64,000 nt of DNA, from the NCBI GenBank assembly GCA_031551635.1, contig JAVBNH010000004.1:11407-75406 (forward strand), read 5' to 3'. The translations under genes and the position numbers were made by a program. Each line of letters begins with the position of its first letter. The stretch's first letter is position 1. This DNA is from JAVBNH01 sp031551635. GTDB taxonomy: Bacteria > Bacillota > Clostridia > Oscillospirales > Acutalibacteraceae. The notes beneath the pieces were generated by a model. It searched no databases. It was not told the DNA's origin and saw only the letters and a list, made by a program, of their open reading frames with translations. Below are positions 15,994-24,190 of this stretch, in pieces.

Positions 15994-17493
15994 TTATAAT
16001 CTTTGCAAAAGCTCCTTCATAACCTTAGGATAGGTTCTGATGTCGGCGGCTTTTATGAAGGCGAGGAGCCCCCAGGCGCACATCAGGCTTGAGCCTCCCC
16101 TACTGATAAACGGCAGCGTCACGCCTGTCCATGGGATTAAGTCAGTCACGCCGAAAACATGCAGGGCTGTCTGAATCAAAATCATTCCCGAGGCGGCGCA
16201 GGCGGCAATCGAATAGAATGCCGAGCGGGCGTATTTCGCGTTTTTTACGGTGTATAAAGCGAGAAAAACAAAGGTGCAAAGAATAAGAATTCCCATAAGT
16301 AGACCGAATTCCTCGCATACCATACCAAAAGCGAGGTCGGTCGTCGAGGCGTAAACATATCTCAGCCGCCCCTCGCCGATTCCCACGCCGAAAAGCCCTC
16401 CGCTAAGGGAATAAATGAGCATTCGTGTCTGCTGGAAGCCGCCCTTGTCCATAGATTCCCAGATGTGGCGGTAATTCTCAAAGCGGCTCGCCACATGCGG
16501 CTTGAACCAGACAATCAGTAAAGCGCCGAGAACTGCGGCGGAGCAAATAAGAATGATTGACCTTATGTCACCTGAACGCATAAAGGCAATCAGGAGGAAG
16601 GTCGCGAAAAATATCAGCGCCGTACCGAAGTCATACATCAAAAAGAGGCAGCCGACACAGCCGGCGGCGAAAATAATGTAAGCAGTGAGAGAACGAGTCG
16701 CTTGAAGCTTGTCGAGAGTCGCCGCGCCGACATAGATAAAGGCGATTTTCGCAAGCTCAGAGGGCTGAATCGAAAAGCTGCCTATGATAATCCAGTTTTT
16801 CGCTCCGTTTTTCGTTGAGCCGATTATCAGAGTTAGAGCGAGCATTCCGAGAGCAGCGGCAGCCATCGGAAGCCGTGTCAGAGTAACCCTGTTAGCGTTT
16901 TCCATAAACCAGAGCATGACAATATATATTCCCATTCCGACTAAAAAAGCTATAAACTGTGTCATTAGCCTGTCAGGATAGACGCTTGCGGTAATAGCAA
17001 GACCAATGAATGAAAAAAGAAAACCGATTATTTCAAGCTCCATACGCCTTTTGAACATCACGCAGAAAATGAAAAAATAAGCCCACTCAACAAGCAGAAA
17101 AACAAGAAAAATCATCATCAGCTCAGTTGCTTCGGCTTTGTTTTCGCTGACAATCAGTACAATATTTACTATTTCGAATATTGATATTATCAGCATGAGA
17201 ATAAACCAAATCATTCGCAATACAGGAACCTTGACTTTTTTTTTCTTGTGGTTATCGCCATCCTCAACTGCGGAAAAAGATGTGTCTACCCTAACCGGTT
17301 TAATGGTGTTTTCCTTTTGCGGTGTTTTTTTTGCTTTGGGAATCCTGCTGATATATATATCCTCATCATCGGGCATTTTTGCGCTGTGCGTTTGGTTTTT
17401 TGCCGGGCTTTTAGTCACCGAAGCCTGCTGCACATGGTCTCCGGAATCTTTTTTGTTTATTTTAATGTCGCCATTATTATTTCTGTTTGCCAT
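15994..17493 (-). CDS. FtsW/RodA/SpoVE-family SEDS protein with cytoplasmic N-terminal extension
   Basis: A 499-residue polytopic membrane protein of the SEDS family of peptidoglycan polymerases and lipid II-associated factors. Residues 1-90 form an unusual Lys/Asp-rich, low-complexity cytoplasmic extension before about ten membrane helices. Family motifs visible are GAKNWIIIGSFSIQPSELAKI and DLIPWTGVTLPFISRGGSSL; the extracellular loop has LSGGLFGVGIGEGRLRYVYA and TDLAFGMVCEEFGLLMG, where relatives usually have ...EAHTDFIFAVIGEE. It starts 8 bases after the dual-FHA gene. That pairing suggests phospho-dependent control of cell-wall synthesis. Exact role (division, elongation, sporulation) cannot be assigned. 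Confidence 0.87.
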   Translation of the reverse strand: MANRNNNGDIKINKKDSGDHVQQASVTKSPAKNQTHSAKMPDDEDIYISRIPKAKKTPQKENTIKPVRVDTSFSAVEDGDNHKKKKVKVPVLRMIWFILMLIISIFEIVNIVLIVSENKAEATELMMIFLVFLLVEWAYFFIFCVMFKRRMELEIIGFLFSFIGLAITASVYPDRLMTQFIAFLVGMGIYIVMLWFMENANRVTLTRLPMAAAALGMLALTLIIGSTKNGAKNWIIIGSFSIQPSELAKIAFIYVGAATLDKLQATRSLTAYIIFAAGCVGCLFLMYDFGTALIFFATFLLIAFMRSGDIRSIILICSAAVLGALLIVWFKPHVASRFENYRHIWESMDKGGFQQTRMLIYSLSGGLFGVGIGEGRLRYVYASTTDLAFGMVCEEFGLLMGILILCTFVFLALYTVKNAKYARSAFYSIAACAASGMILIQTALHVFGVTDLIPWTGVTLPFISRGGSSLMCAWGLLAFIKAADIRTYPKVMKELLQRL

Positions 17494-17501
17494 ATTGTTT
17501 T

Positions 17502-18311
17502 TTATTCCCTCATATAATTCTCAATAAACCGGAACTGAACACCGCCGATGTCTATAATGTCATTATCTCTGAGATAAACACTCGCTTTAATTTTTCGGTT
17601 ATTCAGCTTGATTCCGGTCTTTGATTCCGTATCCTGAATATACCAGCCCTTCTCACCCTTCGAGAGAATAGCGTGCTTTCTTGAAACAGTCATAACAGGC
17701 AGTGAAATATCGTTTGATGAAGCCCTGCCGATGGAATATTCCTCGAGAAAAAGAAGCACAAGCGATTCGTCGTCTTGATTAATCAGCGCTGAAATGTATT
17801 CAATCTCAATGCTTGAAGGCACCTCGGCATACACAGAAGAGATGTCCCTTTCGTCAAGCTCATTTATATCGACAGTTTTCGCACCCTCACGAATTCGCTG
17901 GTCTTTCTTTCTTCTGAAAAGCGGAGAGCGGAAGCACATAACTACATTCCCGATAGTGATTAAATCGCCATCATAAATATAGCTCTGCTTTTTTATTATG
18001 CTGCCGTTGACCTGAAGTCCGGTTTTTGAAAAGGTGTCAAAAATCATCCAGCCCTTATTACGTCTGGCGAGAACAGCGTGAAAGCGGGAAACGGCGGAGT
18101 AATTCAGTATAACATCGCAGCTTTTTGCCCGCCCGATTGCCGACTCCCATGAAGTAATATCTATTCTGTCGCCATTTATGGTGTTTATCAGCTGAGCGAG
18201 GACTGCTCTGCCGTGTGATTTTTTGAAAAGCATTACAAGAGCGGCTGCGACAACAAAAAACAGAAGCACGACAAAGGTTAACCGTATGAAAAATAAGGCT
18301 GCAACATCCAA
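17502..18311 (-). CDS. Membrane-anchored dual-FHA domain protein
   Basis: A 269-residue protein with one N-terminal membrane helix (about residues 8-29) and two FHA phosphothreonine-binding domains. FHA1 (about 45-130) shows SAIGRAKSCDVIL, SRFHA and the TGLQVNG turn; FHA2 (about 185-265) shows YSIGRASSNDISL, SRKHA and TGIKLNN. The start is taken as TTG at 18311 because GAGGTGG lies just upstream; an in-frame ATG at 18434 would prepend 41 AT-coded residues that look non-coding. The gene overlaps none and is followed 8 bases later by the FtsW-like gene. It probably reads threonine phosphorylation by a Ser/Thr kinase such as PrkC; the kinase-like protein in this window (42602) lacks catalytic residues. 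Confidence 0.88.
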   Translation of the reverse strand: MDVAALFFIRLTFVVLLFFVVAAALVMLFKKSHGRAVLAQLINTINGDRIDITSWESAIGRAKSCDVILNYSAVSRFHAVLARRNKGWMIFDTFSKTGLQVNGSIIKKQSYIYDGDLITIGNVVMCFRSPLFRRKKDQRIREGAKTVDINELDERDISSVYAEVPSSIEIEYISALINQDDESLVLLFLEEYSIGRASSNDISLPVMTVSRKHAILSKGEKGWYIQDTESKTGIKLNNRKIKASVYLRDNDIIDIGGVQFRFIENYMRE

Positions 18312-18480
18312 AAAACCACCTCGAATCCGATTTTTATAACTATGATAAAATATTAGGAGTGCAAAGTCAACAAAAATATGGCATATTTCATAAAAGTAAA
18401 AATTTATTAATAATTGGTATATATAATGATACATGTTATACTATTTAAAGTTAAAATCATAAATAACTATCGTGCCTAAT

Positions 18481-18502
18481 CCGAATGCCATTTTACATTC
18501 GG
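18481..18502. promoter_or_regulatory. Short dyad between divergent genes
   Basis: CCGAATG and CATTCGG form a perfect 7-bp inverted repeat with an 8-base spacer in the intergenic region between the dual-FHA gene (minus) and the YkgJ-like gene (plus). Function unknown; operator or leader hairpin are both possible. Confidence 0.3.
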
Positions 18503-18565
18503 CGGCTCTCCGTTATCTATGTCTTAACCTAAAAATAGTATTACATTAAAAAGCAGGTGATTTAT

Positions 18566-19081
18566 ATGACTGACAGAAAAGCCGATGAATGTCTGAGAAA
18601 GGCATATGAGCTTTTAGAGCATGCGACTCCACTCAAGTGTGACTGCGGGAGGCTATGCGGTTCGGTTTGCTGCAAGGGCGACAGCCGAACAGGGATGAGC
18701 CTGTTTCCGTATGAGAGTGAGCTGCTCGAAGGAAAGGGTGATTATCAGATATTTGACAGTGTTAGTAATTTCGGCTCGAAAATTGTGGTTTGCGGCGGAA
18801 ATTGCGACAGGAAAAGCCGTCCACTATCCTGCAGAATTTACCCCCTCTTTCCTGTTGTCGCAAAAAATGATGACGGTTTTTATAGCGTGAATGTGATTTT
18901 TGACCCCCGTGCCGTCACCTGCCCCCTTGTTTTATATAAGCCGCGTTTATCGCGGGATTTTATTACAGCAGTCAGGCGAGCGGGAAAATATCTTATTCAA
19001 AATGAAGAAATCACGGAATATTTGACCGCGGTGAGTAATGAGCTTCTGGAGCTTGAGGAATTAAAAAAACTGCTGACATAA
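18566..19081 (+). CDS. YkgJ-like cysteine-cluster protein
   Basis: A 171-residue protein rich in cysteine: CDCGRLCGSVCCKG near residues 25-38, CGGNC around 73-77 and RPLSCRIYPLFP around 82-93. This arrangement, including the RPxxCRxYPLF block, matches the Zn/Fe-binding YkgJ/Fe-S cluster-like family, whose function is unresolved. ATG 18566 is preferred to GTG 18557 because AGCAGGTGA precedes it. Its last 17 codons lie inside the left copy of the IS target duplication, yet the gene is intact; a second copy of those codons lies beyond the IS at 21257-21307. Confidence 0.75.
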   Translation: MTDRKADECLRKAYELLEHATPLKCDCGRLCGSVCCKGDSRTGMSLFPYESELLEGKGDYQIFDSVSNFGSKIVVCGGNCDRKSRPLSCRIYPLFPVVAKNDDGFYSVNVIFDPRAVTCPLVLYKPRLSRDFITAVRRAGKYLIQNEEITEYLTAVSNELLELEELKKLLT

Positions 19082-19154
19082 GTTATTATAATTTGCAAAA
19101 AATTAATAAATGAGCGATTTTCATTATTGAAATATGGTAAATATTATGGTATAT
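19031..19154 (+). repeat. Left copy of 124-bp target-site duplication
   Basis: Identical, base for base as far as I can read, to 21257-21380. It holds the last 17 codons of the YkgJ-like gene and the following intergenic sequence. A one-base ambiguity (G at either end) means 124 or 125 bp. Confidence 0.93.
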
Positions 19155-21256
19155 CCCGAGTTTGCCACTTAATCGGTGAAAAAGAGGGTGAGTGCCGTTC
19201 GGAATATCTATAAACAGCGAGGAAAAAGGCTATATGAAAGGCAATCGGGAGTTTTGATAAAATGTGAGTACAAAATGTGACTATATGAAAATTTGTGTAT
19301 TTGTTTTAATACTTTTTAAGTCGCCTCTTCGGTACATTTTGTATGGAATTGTTATATTAAAAGAATCAAGAATGAGCTTTAAATCGGGATCATTAGTGTT
19401 TAAAAATCTAAAAAAATCATCCGGCATTTGTTCCACCTGCCATTTATTAAGAGCCGCCTGTATCCGCTCCGGTGATAGACCGGCAGACCAGTTAACACCT
19501 TTTTCTTGCGCGGAGGGAACAAAACCTGAATCCATAATTCGATTTTGAATAATTCGCATCATTATTAAGGCAATCATACAGATTAAAAGGTGAGCCTCGA
19601 TATGCTCCCTGTTTCTGACGAAAATGGGGCGTGTTTCCAGAGTGTTTTTCATCACTCGGAATTGATCTTCAATTTGTGACAATCCATGATATTTGTCAAT
19701 TATTTCTCTTGAATCCATATTCAATTCCGAAGTAACAATCTGGTAATATCCCATGCCTTGCTTAAATCGGTTAAGCTTGTCCATATCAATCATTGCTTTT
19801 AAGTCGGAAGAATTCAGAACTTCACCGGTTTGAGTATTAATCACTTCTTTTTTCAAAAACTGACGCATGTTTTTCGCCTGCGTTTTTGTTACTCGAAAAC
19901 TTGTCGGAGACTCTATAAGTTTTTCTATAAATGCCAAAAATGATTTATTTTCATTCATTTGCCGTTTTTCGAATTTTTTACTCCAATAAACGACTACTTT
20001 TTCTGAAATAGTTCGTTCTATACCCTTGTTATCTGTTGCTTTTCTGTCAATAACGCGGCTTTTATACTTAAAATCATCACCGACATATATGTATCCGTCC
20101 TCATTGTAAGCCCAATTCCGTTCGGAAGCCTTACTTTTTAAAAGACTTTTTGCAACAATATAACCATGTCCCATATCTATAAGATGTAATAAATTCGGAT
20201 ACATGCAAATTCCGCGGTCACCAATCAAAATAAAACGGGAAAAATTAATGTCGTCAATGTTTTTCTTTAACGCATCGCGTAAAGTCAGGTGGTCAAGGGT
20301 GTTCCCCGGAAAGGATTCTATGGCTATCGGAATGCCTTTGTCATCCATGAAGAGTCCCATTTGGACTATAGGCTGCTTTCGTTCTTCTTTGCATACGCCC
20401 ATTTTACGAAGACCTTTTTCTAAAATGTCACCATTTTCGTCCAAATCATCCACATCTGGTTCTTCAATCTCAAAATAGAAGTTTGTTACGTCATAATAAA
20501 TGACTTCAGGGCAGCGCTTTGCTTTTTTCACCAAGCTCGTATTTATCCTGCGTATAATTTTATCTTTGTTTTCGGCAATAAAATCCAAGGTATCATAAAC
20601 ATTATCCGGATTAAAATCATCAATAATCGGCTCATAATAAGCTTCATTTTGCCGAACCGTGGCAAATTTAGACGCTGGATTTAAAAACCGTCCGAAAACC
20701 AATAGCTTTGCAAAGCCGTAAACATCATATTCGATCTTTGTAAATCCCTTATATGAAGCAAAGAGGTTTCTCATCCCGATTTCTTCAAAAATCCGTTCCA
20801 GAAATAAATGGGAATACAATTTAGGATTTCCGATGCAGTTTGGGTTACCTTCCTCGAAGGTAAAGGCATATTTCTCGCGAGGTATTTCATTTGTACAATA
20901 TGGTTCAAGAGACGCGATTAATGGCGTCCCGGCTCGGAAAGATTTACGCAGACGCTCCACAAAATCCGGCTGACCGTCGTCAAATTTTTCAAGCGGACCA
21001 ATGTTAAAGATAACTGTATTGCGAGCAACCTTTACTCCTTTGTCATTTTTAATTCTTCTTGATTTTACCAGCCGGAGATAATCTTTTCCATTATTTTTTG
21101 ATATGTCTATAAACATCGATATTCCCCCATGTTATGATGTGAGTACATATTAATTATAGCACAAGCGCAAAAAAAAGTCAAGGGTTTTCCTTGATTTTAT
21201 TGGCTTTTTTTAAGTTTTTTTATCCTTTTTTTTCTGCTTAAAGTGGCAAAGTCGGG
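19155..21256 (-). mobile_element. IS1634-family insertion sequence (about 2.1 kb)
   Basis: A 2102-bp element bounded by 16-bp imperfect terminal inverted repeats: CCCGAGTTTGCCACTT at the left and, read inward from the right, CCCGACTTTGCCACTT (15 of 16). It contains one transposase gene on the minus strand. It is flanked by 124-bp direct copies of the target. IS1634-type elements are known to produce long, variable target duplications, so this fits the family. The identity of the two flanks indicates a recent insertion. Confidence 0.93.
19281..21116 (-). CDS. IS1634-family DDE transposase
   Basis: A full-length 611-residue transposase with no frameshift. The DDE catalytic triad of the IS4/IS1634 superfamily is visible: first Asp in VIYYDVTNFYFE (about residue 198), second in FILIGDRGICMY (about 300), and the Glu in SQIEDQFRVMKN (about 505), which has the E-x6-K spacing of the family. 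GGGGGAA lies 7 bases before the start. The protein would cut and join IS ends; since the gene and both terminal repeats look intact, the element is probably active or recently so. Confidence 0.95.
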   Translation of the reverse strand: MFIDISKNNGKDYLRLVKSRRIKNDKGVKVARNTVIFNIGPLEKFDDGQPDFVERLRKSFRAGTPLIASLEPYCTNEIPREKYAFTFEEGNPNCIGNPKLYSHLFLERIFEEIGMRNLFASYKGFTKIEYDVYGFAKLLVFGRFLNPASKFATVRQNEAYYEPIIDDFNPDNVYDTLDFIAENKDKIIRRINTSLVKKAKRCPEVIYYDVTNFYFEIEEPDVDDLDENGDILEKGLRKMGVCKEERKQPIVQMGLFMDDKGIPIAIESFPGNTLDHLTLRDALKKNIDDINFSRFILIGDRGICMYPNLLHLIDMGHGYIVAKSLLKSKASERNWAYNEDGYIYVGDDFKYKSRVIDRKATDNKGIERTISEKVVVYWSKKFEKRQMNENKSFLAFIEKLIESPTSFRVTKTQAKNMRQFLKKEVINTQTGEVLNSSDLKAMIDMDKLNRFKQGMGYYQIVTSELNMDSREIIDKYHGLSQIEDQFRVMKNTLETRPIFVRNREHIEAHLLICMIALIMMRIIQNRIMDSGFVPSAQEKGVNWSAGLSPERIQAALNKWQVEQMPDDFFRFLNTNDPDLKLILDSFNITIPYKMYRRGDLKSIKTNTQIFI

Positions 21257-21380
21257 GTGAGTAATGAGCTTCTGGAGCTTGAGGAATTAAAAAAACTGCT
21301 GACATAAGTTATTATAATTTGCAAAAAATTAATAAATGAGCGATTTTCATTATTGAAATATGGTAAATATTATGGTATAT
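21257..21380 (+). repeat. Right copy of 124-bp target-site duplication
   Basis: Direct repeat of 19031-19154. It carries a spare 3' end of the YkgJ-like gene and nearly all of the promoter for the downstream operon. Confidence 0.93.
21258..21307 (+). pseudogene. Duplicated 3' tail of the YkgJ-like gene
   Basis: Codes for SNELLELEELKKLLT plus stop, the same as the intact gene's end, but has no start. It is a by-product of the IS insertion. Confidence 0.85.
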
Positions 21381-21381
21381 T
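21353..21381 (+). promoter_or_regulatory. Probable promoter of the larA-like operon
   Basis: TTGAAA (21353-21358), a 17-base spacer and TATATT (21376-21381). The -35 box and five bases of the -10 box lie inside the duplicated target; the final T of the -10 box is the first base outside it. In the left copy the corresponding -10 would be TATATC. Confidence 0.55.
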
Positions 21382-21421
21382 ATTCAATTGGTTATATGAA
21401 TTTAAAAAAGAGGTTAATTTT

Positions 21422-22669
21422 ATGGAACTTGTCAGCACTAGCGGACTGAAAAACGCCGAAATAAGAAAAGCGCTTGAAAAATCCCTTGAAAATAAACAGC
21501 TAAATAAGGTTTTACTGCTACCGCCCGACTACACCCGAATGTATTCCGGCGCAGGCATGCTCTGCTCAATGTACTACGATATTTTAAAGGATTTCTGCGA
21601 GGTTGATATTTTACCTGCACTCGGCACTCACGAGGCTATGACAAGAGAGGAATGCCTTGCCTTCTTCGGCGAAAATGTGCCCTTTGAAAAAATCATAAAG
21701 CATAACTGGCGGACTGATGTCGTAAAACTCGGTGAGGTTCCTGCCGATTTTGTCAACGAGGTTTCCGAGGGTGTCGTTAACGAAAAAATAGATGTCGAGG
21801 TTAATAAACTCATAGTAGACAAGTCCTATGATCTCATTATTTCGATGGGGCAGGTTGTACCGCACGAGGTTGTCGGAATGGCGAATTATTCAAAAAATAT
21901 TTTTGTCGGCTGCGGCGGCAGCAGTATGATAAACAGCTCGCATATGCTCGGCGCTTTTTACGGTATGGAGAGGGTTATGGGTAAGGATTTTTCACCCGTG
22001 CGCAAGGTTTTTGATTATGCTGAGCAAAATTATCTCAAGGATGTTCCTCTCATGTATGTGCTGACCGTCACCACTAACAAGGGTGATGAGGTATTCATGC
22101 ACGGGCTTTATATCGGCCGCGAAAGGGTTCTTTTTGAAAACGCGGTATCACTTTCTCAGGAGAACAACCTCACCCATGTCGAACGTCCGTTTAAAAAGGT
22201 TGTTGTTTACCTTGATGAAAGAGAATTCAAGAGCACCTGGCTCGGGAATAAGGCTATTTACAGAACAAGAATGGCTATTGCCGACGGCGGCGAGCTTATT
22301 GTTCTCGCTCCGGGTGTGCGAAAATTCGGCGAGGATGACACAAACGACGCTCTCATACGCAAATACGGCTATTGCGGCAGAGAAAAGGTGCTTGAGCTTG
22401 TTAAAACAAACGAGGATTTGCAAGGTAATCTTTCGGTTGCCGCCCACCTCATTCATGGCTCAAGCGACGGTCGTTTTTCGATAAGCTACGCCGCAAAAAA
22501 CCTTTCGCAAAAAGAAATTGAAGACGCGTGTTTTATATACAGCGATTATGATGAAGCTATTAAATTGTATGACCCCTCGAAGCTTAACGATGGCTGGAAT
22601 ATCCTCGAAAGCGGTGAGGAAATTTATTATATAAGCAATCCTGCGCTCGGGCTCTGGACTGCAAAATAA
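21422..22669 (+). CDS. LarA-family nickel-dependent racemase/epimerase-like protein
   Basis: A 415-residue cytoplasmic protein of the DUF2088/LarA family, which includes lactate racemase and related hydroxyacid racemases using the pincer Ni cofactor. Matching features are LLPPDYTRMYSGAG (compare DxTR), LGTHEAMTREE (compare GxHR/GTHxxMT), the central MGQVVPHEVVGMANYSKNIF with a catalytic-type His, VGCGGSSMINSSH, and later FMHGLYIGRER. ATG 21422 has AAGAGG 10 bases upstream. It begins a close-packed run of six or seven genes. The cofactor genes larB, larC, larE are not in the window, so the substrate and Ni dependence are inferred only. Confidence 0.82.
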   Translation: MELVSTSGLKNAEIRKALEKSLENKQLNKVLLLPPDYTRMYSGAGMLCSMYYDILKDFCEVDILPALGTHEAMTREECLAFFGENVPFEKIIKHNWRTDVVKLGEVPADFVNEVSEGVVNEKIDVEVNKLIVDKSYDLIISMGQVVPHEVVGMANYSKNIFVGCGGSSMINSSHMLGAFYGMERVMGKDFSPVRKVFDYAEQNYLKDVPLMYVLTVTTNKGDEVFMHGLYIGRERVLFENAVSLSQENNLTHVERPFKKVVVYLDEREFKSTWLGNKAIYRTRMAIADGGELIVLAPGVRKFGEDDTNDALIRKYGYCGREKVLELVKTNEDLQGNLSVAAHLIHGSSDGRFSISYAAKNLSQKEIEDACFIYSDYDEAIKLYDPSKLNDGWNILESGEEIYYISNPALGLWTAK

Positions 22670-22690
22670 TCACAAGGCTGGTGTAAGGTT

Positions 22691-23326
22691 TTGATAGAGA
22701 TAAGCAGGTGCAGCGTTTATAATTTTGAAAACGCAATAAGAGGCGCACGCAACCCGATGAACAGCTGGGAAAAGAGTGACAGCTATTTTGACGAAAACAA
22801 TGCCTTTGTTCTGGGAGAGATTGATTTATCATTTGCCGGGAGGCTTTGCCGTGCCGGAAGCGACGAGCGAAAATTCATGCGTCAGATTATGCTGAGCGTC
22901 GATATCCTCGCTCCGCTTTACTGGTGGAAGGAGTTTGACACCTATAAGGTAGGCACAACAGCAAATTCAACGAGCACTATGCATAAAATCCACAGTAAGC
23001 CCTTTGAGCTTGCCGATTTCAGCCATGACAAGCTTGACGGCAGCGGAATAAAAATGTTGAAATCTGTTATATTTCATCTTGAAAATCTGAGAGAGGAATA
23101 TAGCGCCACTAAAGACAAGGCTGTCTGGTATAATATAATTCAATTATTACCCTCAAGCTATAATCAGATGCGAACCTGTACAATGAATTATGAGAACCTT
23201 GTTAATATGTATTACGCGAGAAAAATGCATAAGCTTGATGAATGGCGGGAGTTCTGCCACTGGATTGAAGCCCTCCCCTATGCTCAAGAATTGATTGTCA
23301 GTATAAAACAGAATAAAGAAGGTTAA
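22691..23326 (+). CDS. ThyX-like (flavin thymidylate synthase-related) protein
   Basis: A 211-residue protein. The block APLYWWKEFDTYKVGTTANS followed by TMHKIH (about residues 75-100), and LSVDILAPLYWW before it, resemble a divergent ThyX branch that I recall from Clostridia and their phages. Canonical ThyX has RHRxxSxNxxSxRY; here the corresponding region lacks the arginine-rich motif. QMRTCTMNYENLVNMYYAR (about 157-175) looks like the C-terminal dimer helix of ThyX. It starts at TTG with AAGG upstream, and 2 bases separate it from the PHP gene. The enzymatic activity is uncertain; it may be a paralogue with another uridine-type substrate. Confidence 0.5.
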   Translation: MIEISRCSVYNFENAIRGARNPMNSWEKSDSYFDENNAFVLGEIDLSFAGRLCRAGSDERKFMRQIMLSVDILAPLYWWKEFDTYKVGTTANSTSTMHKIHSKPFELADFSHDKLDGSGIKMLKSVIFHLENLREEYSATKDKAVWYNIIQLLPSSYNQMRTCTMNYENLVNMYYARKMHKLDEWREFCHWIEALPYAQELIVSIKQNKEG

Positions 23327-23328
23327 AT

Positions 23329-24165
23329 GTGAAAACACCGTTTATTGATTTACACACCCATACAGTTAACTCAGACGGCTCAATGACTGCGGCAGAGCTT
23401 GTAAGACATGCGAAAGCTGCCGGGCTGAGAGCGATTGCTATTACCGACCATGACAGCATCGACGGCGTAAACGAAGCGGTTGAGGAAGGCAAAAAAATCG
23501 GCTTGGAGGTTGTTCCGGGCATTGAATTGTCCGCTGATTCCGACACCGAAACACATATTCTCGGGCTTTATATAGACATTCAAAATCCTGCGCTGAAGGA
23601 GGCACTTCGCGGCGCACTTATCTCACGGCAGGAAAGAATGGCTGCTACTAGCGACCTCCTGAAACAGCTTGGTTTTGATGTGCCGATTGAGGAGGTAAAA
23701 GCGCTTGCTCCCGGCGGTATAGTCGGCAGGGCTCATCACGCGAAGCTCATGGTTGAAAAGGGTTATGTTTCCAGTGTCAAGGAAGCCTTTGACAAATACC
23801 TGGCTTTCGGAAAACCGGCTTACAACAACCGCCAGAAGCTAACTGACAGGGAGTGTGTTGAGCTTATCAGGGAATGCGGCGGATTTTCTTTTCTCGCTCA
23901 CCCTCACCTTACAAAAAAGCCGGACGATGTGCTCATTGAATTCGTAAAGGAGCTGAAAAGCTACGGTCTCTGCGGCATCGAGGGGTATTATTCCGAGTAT
24001 ACTCAGGAGCAGCAAGGGAAATATCAGAAGCTTGCTTTTGATTTAGAGCTTAAAATTTGCGGAGGTACTGATTTTCACGCCGCGATGAAGCCGCATATAA
24101 AAATAGGTGTCGGTTACGGAAATATGCACATTCCATATTCGGTATTAGAAAAAATAAGAAATTAA
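23329..24165 (+). CDS. PHP-domain phosphoesterase (TrpH/YciV-like)
   Basis: A 278-residue PHP-family metal-dependent phosphoesterase. Metal-binding motifs visible in order are IDLHTHTVNSDGS (residues 6-18), AITDHDSIDG (about 37-46), PGIELSAD (about 64-71), FLAHPHL (about 187-193) and GGTDFHA (about 244-250). The length and order match the TrpH/YciV subfamily, whose E. coli member removes 3'-phosphate from short RNA and nucleotide bisphosphates. GTG start, 2 bases after the ThyX-like gene, which implies translational coupling. Confidence 0.88.
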   Translation: MKTPFIDLHTHTVNSDGSMTAAELVRHAKAAGLRAIAITDHDSIDGVNEAVEEGKKIGLEVVPGIELSADSDTETHILGLYIDIQNPALKEALRGALISRQERMAATSDLLKQLGFDVPIEEVKALAPGGIVGRAHHAKLMVEKGYVSSVKEAFDKYLAFGKPAYNNRQKLTDRECVELIRECGGFSFLAHPHLTKKPDDVLIEFVKELKSYGLCGIEGYYSEYTQEQQGKYQKLAFDLELKICGGTDFHAAMKPHIKIGVGYGNMHIPYSVLEKIRN

Positions 24166-24190
24166 ATATATTATTGAAAGGAAAAATAAA

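Noticed and set aside
18312..18434. N-terminal extension of the dual-FHA protein
   Set aside because: AT-rich, Tyr/Ile/Phe-rich translation; a strong ribosome site precedes the TTG at 18311.
19155..21256. Composite transposon or prophage around the IS
   Set aside because: Only one IS copy is present and no phage or cargo genes adjoin it.
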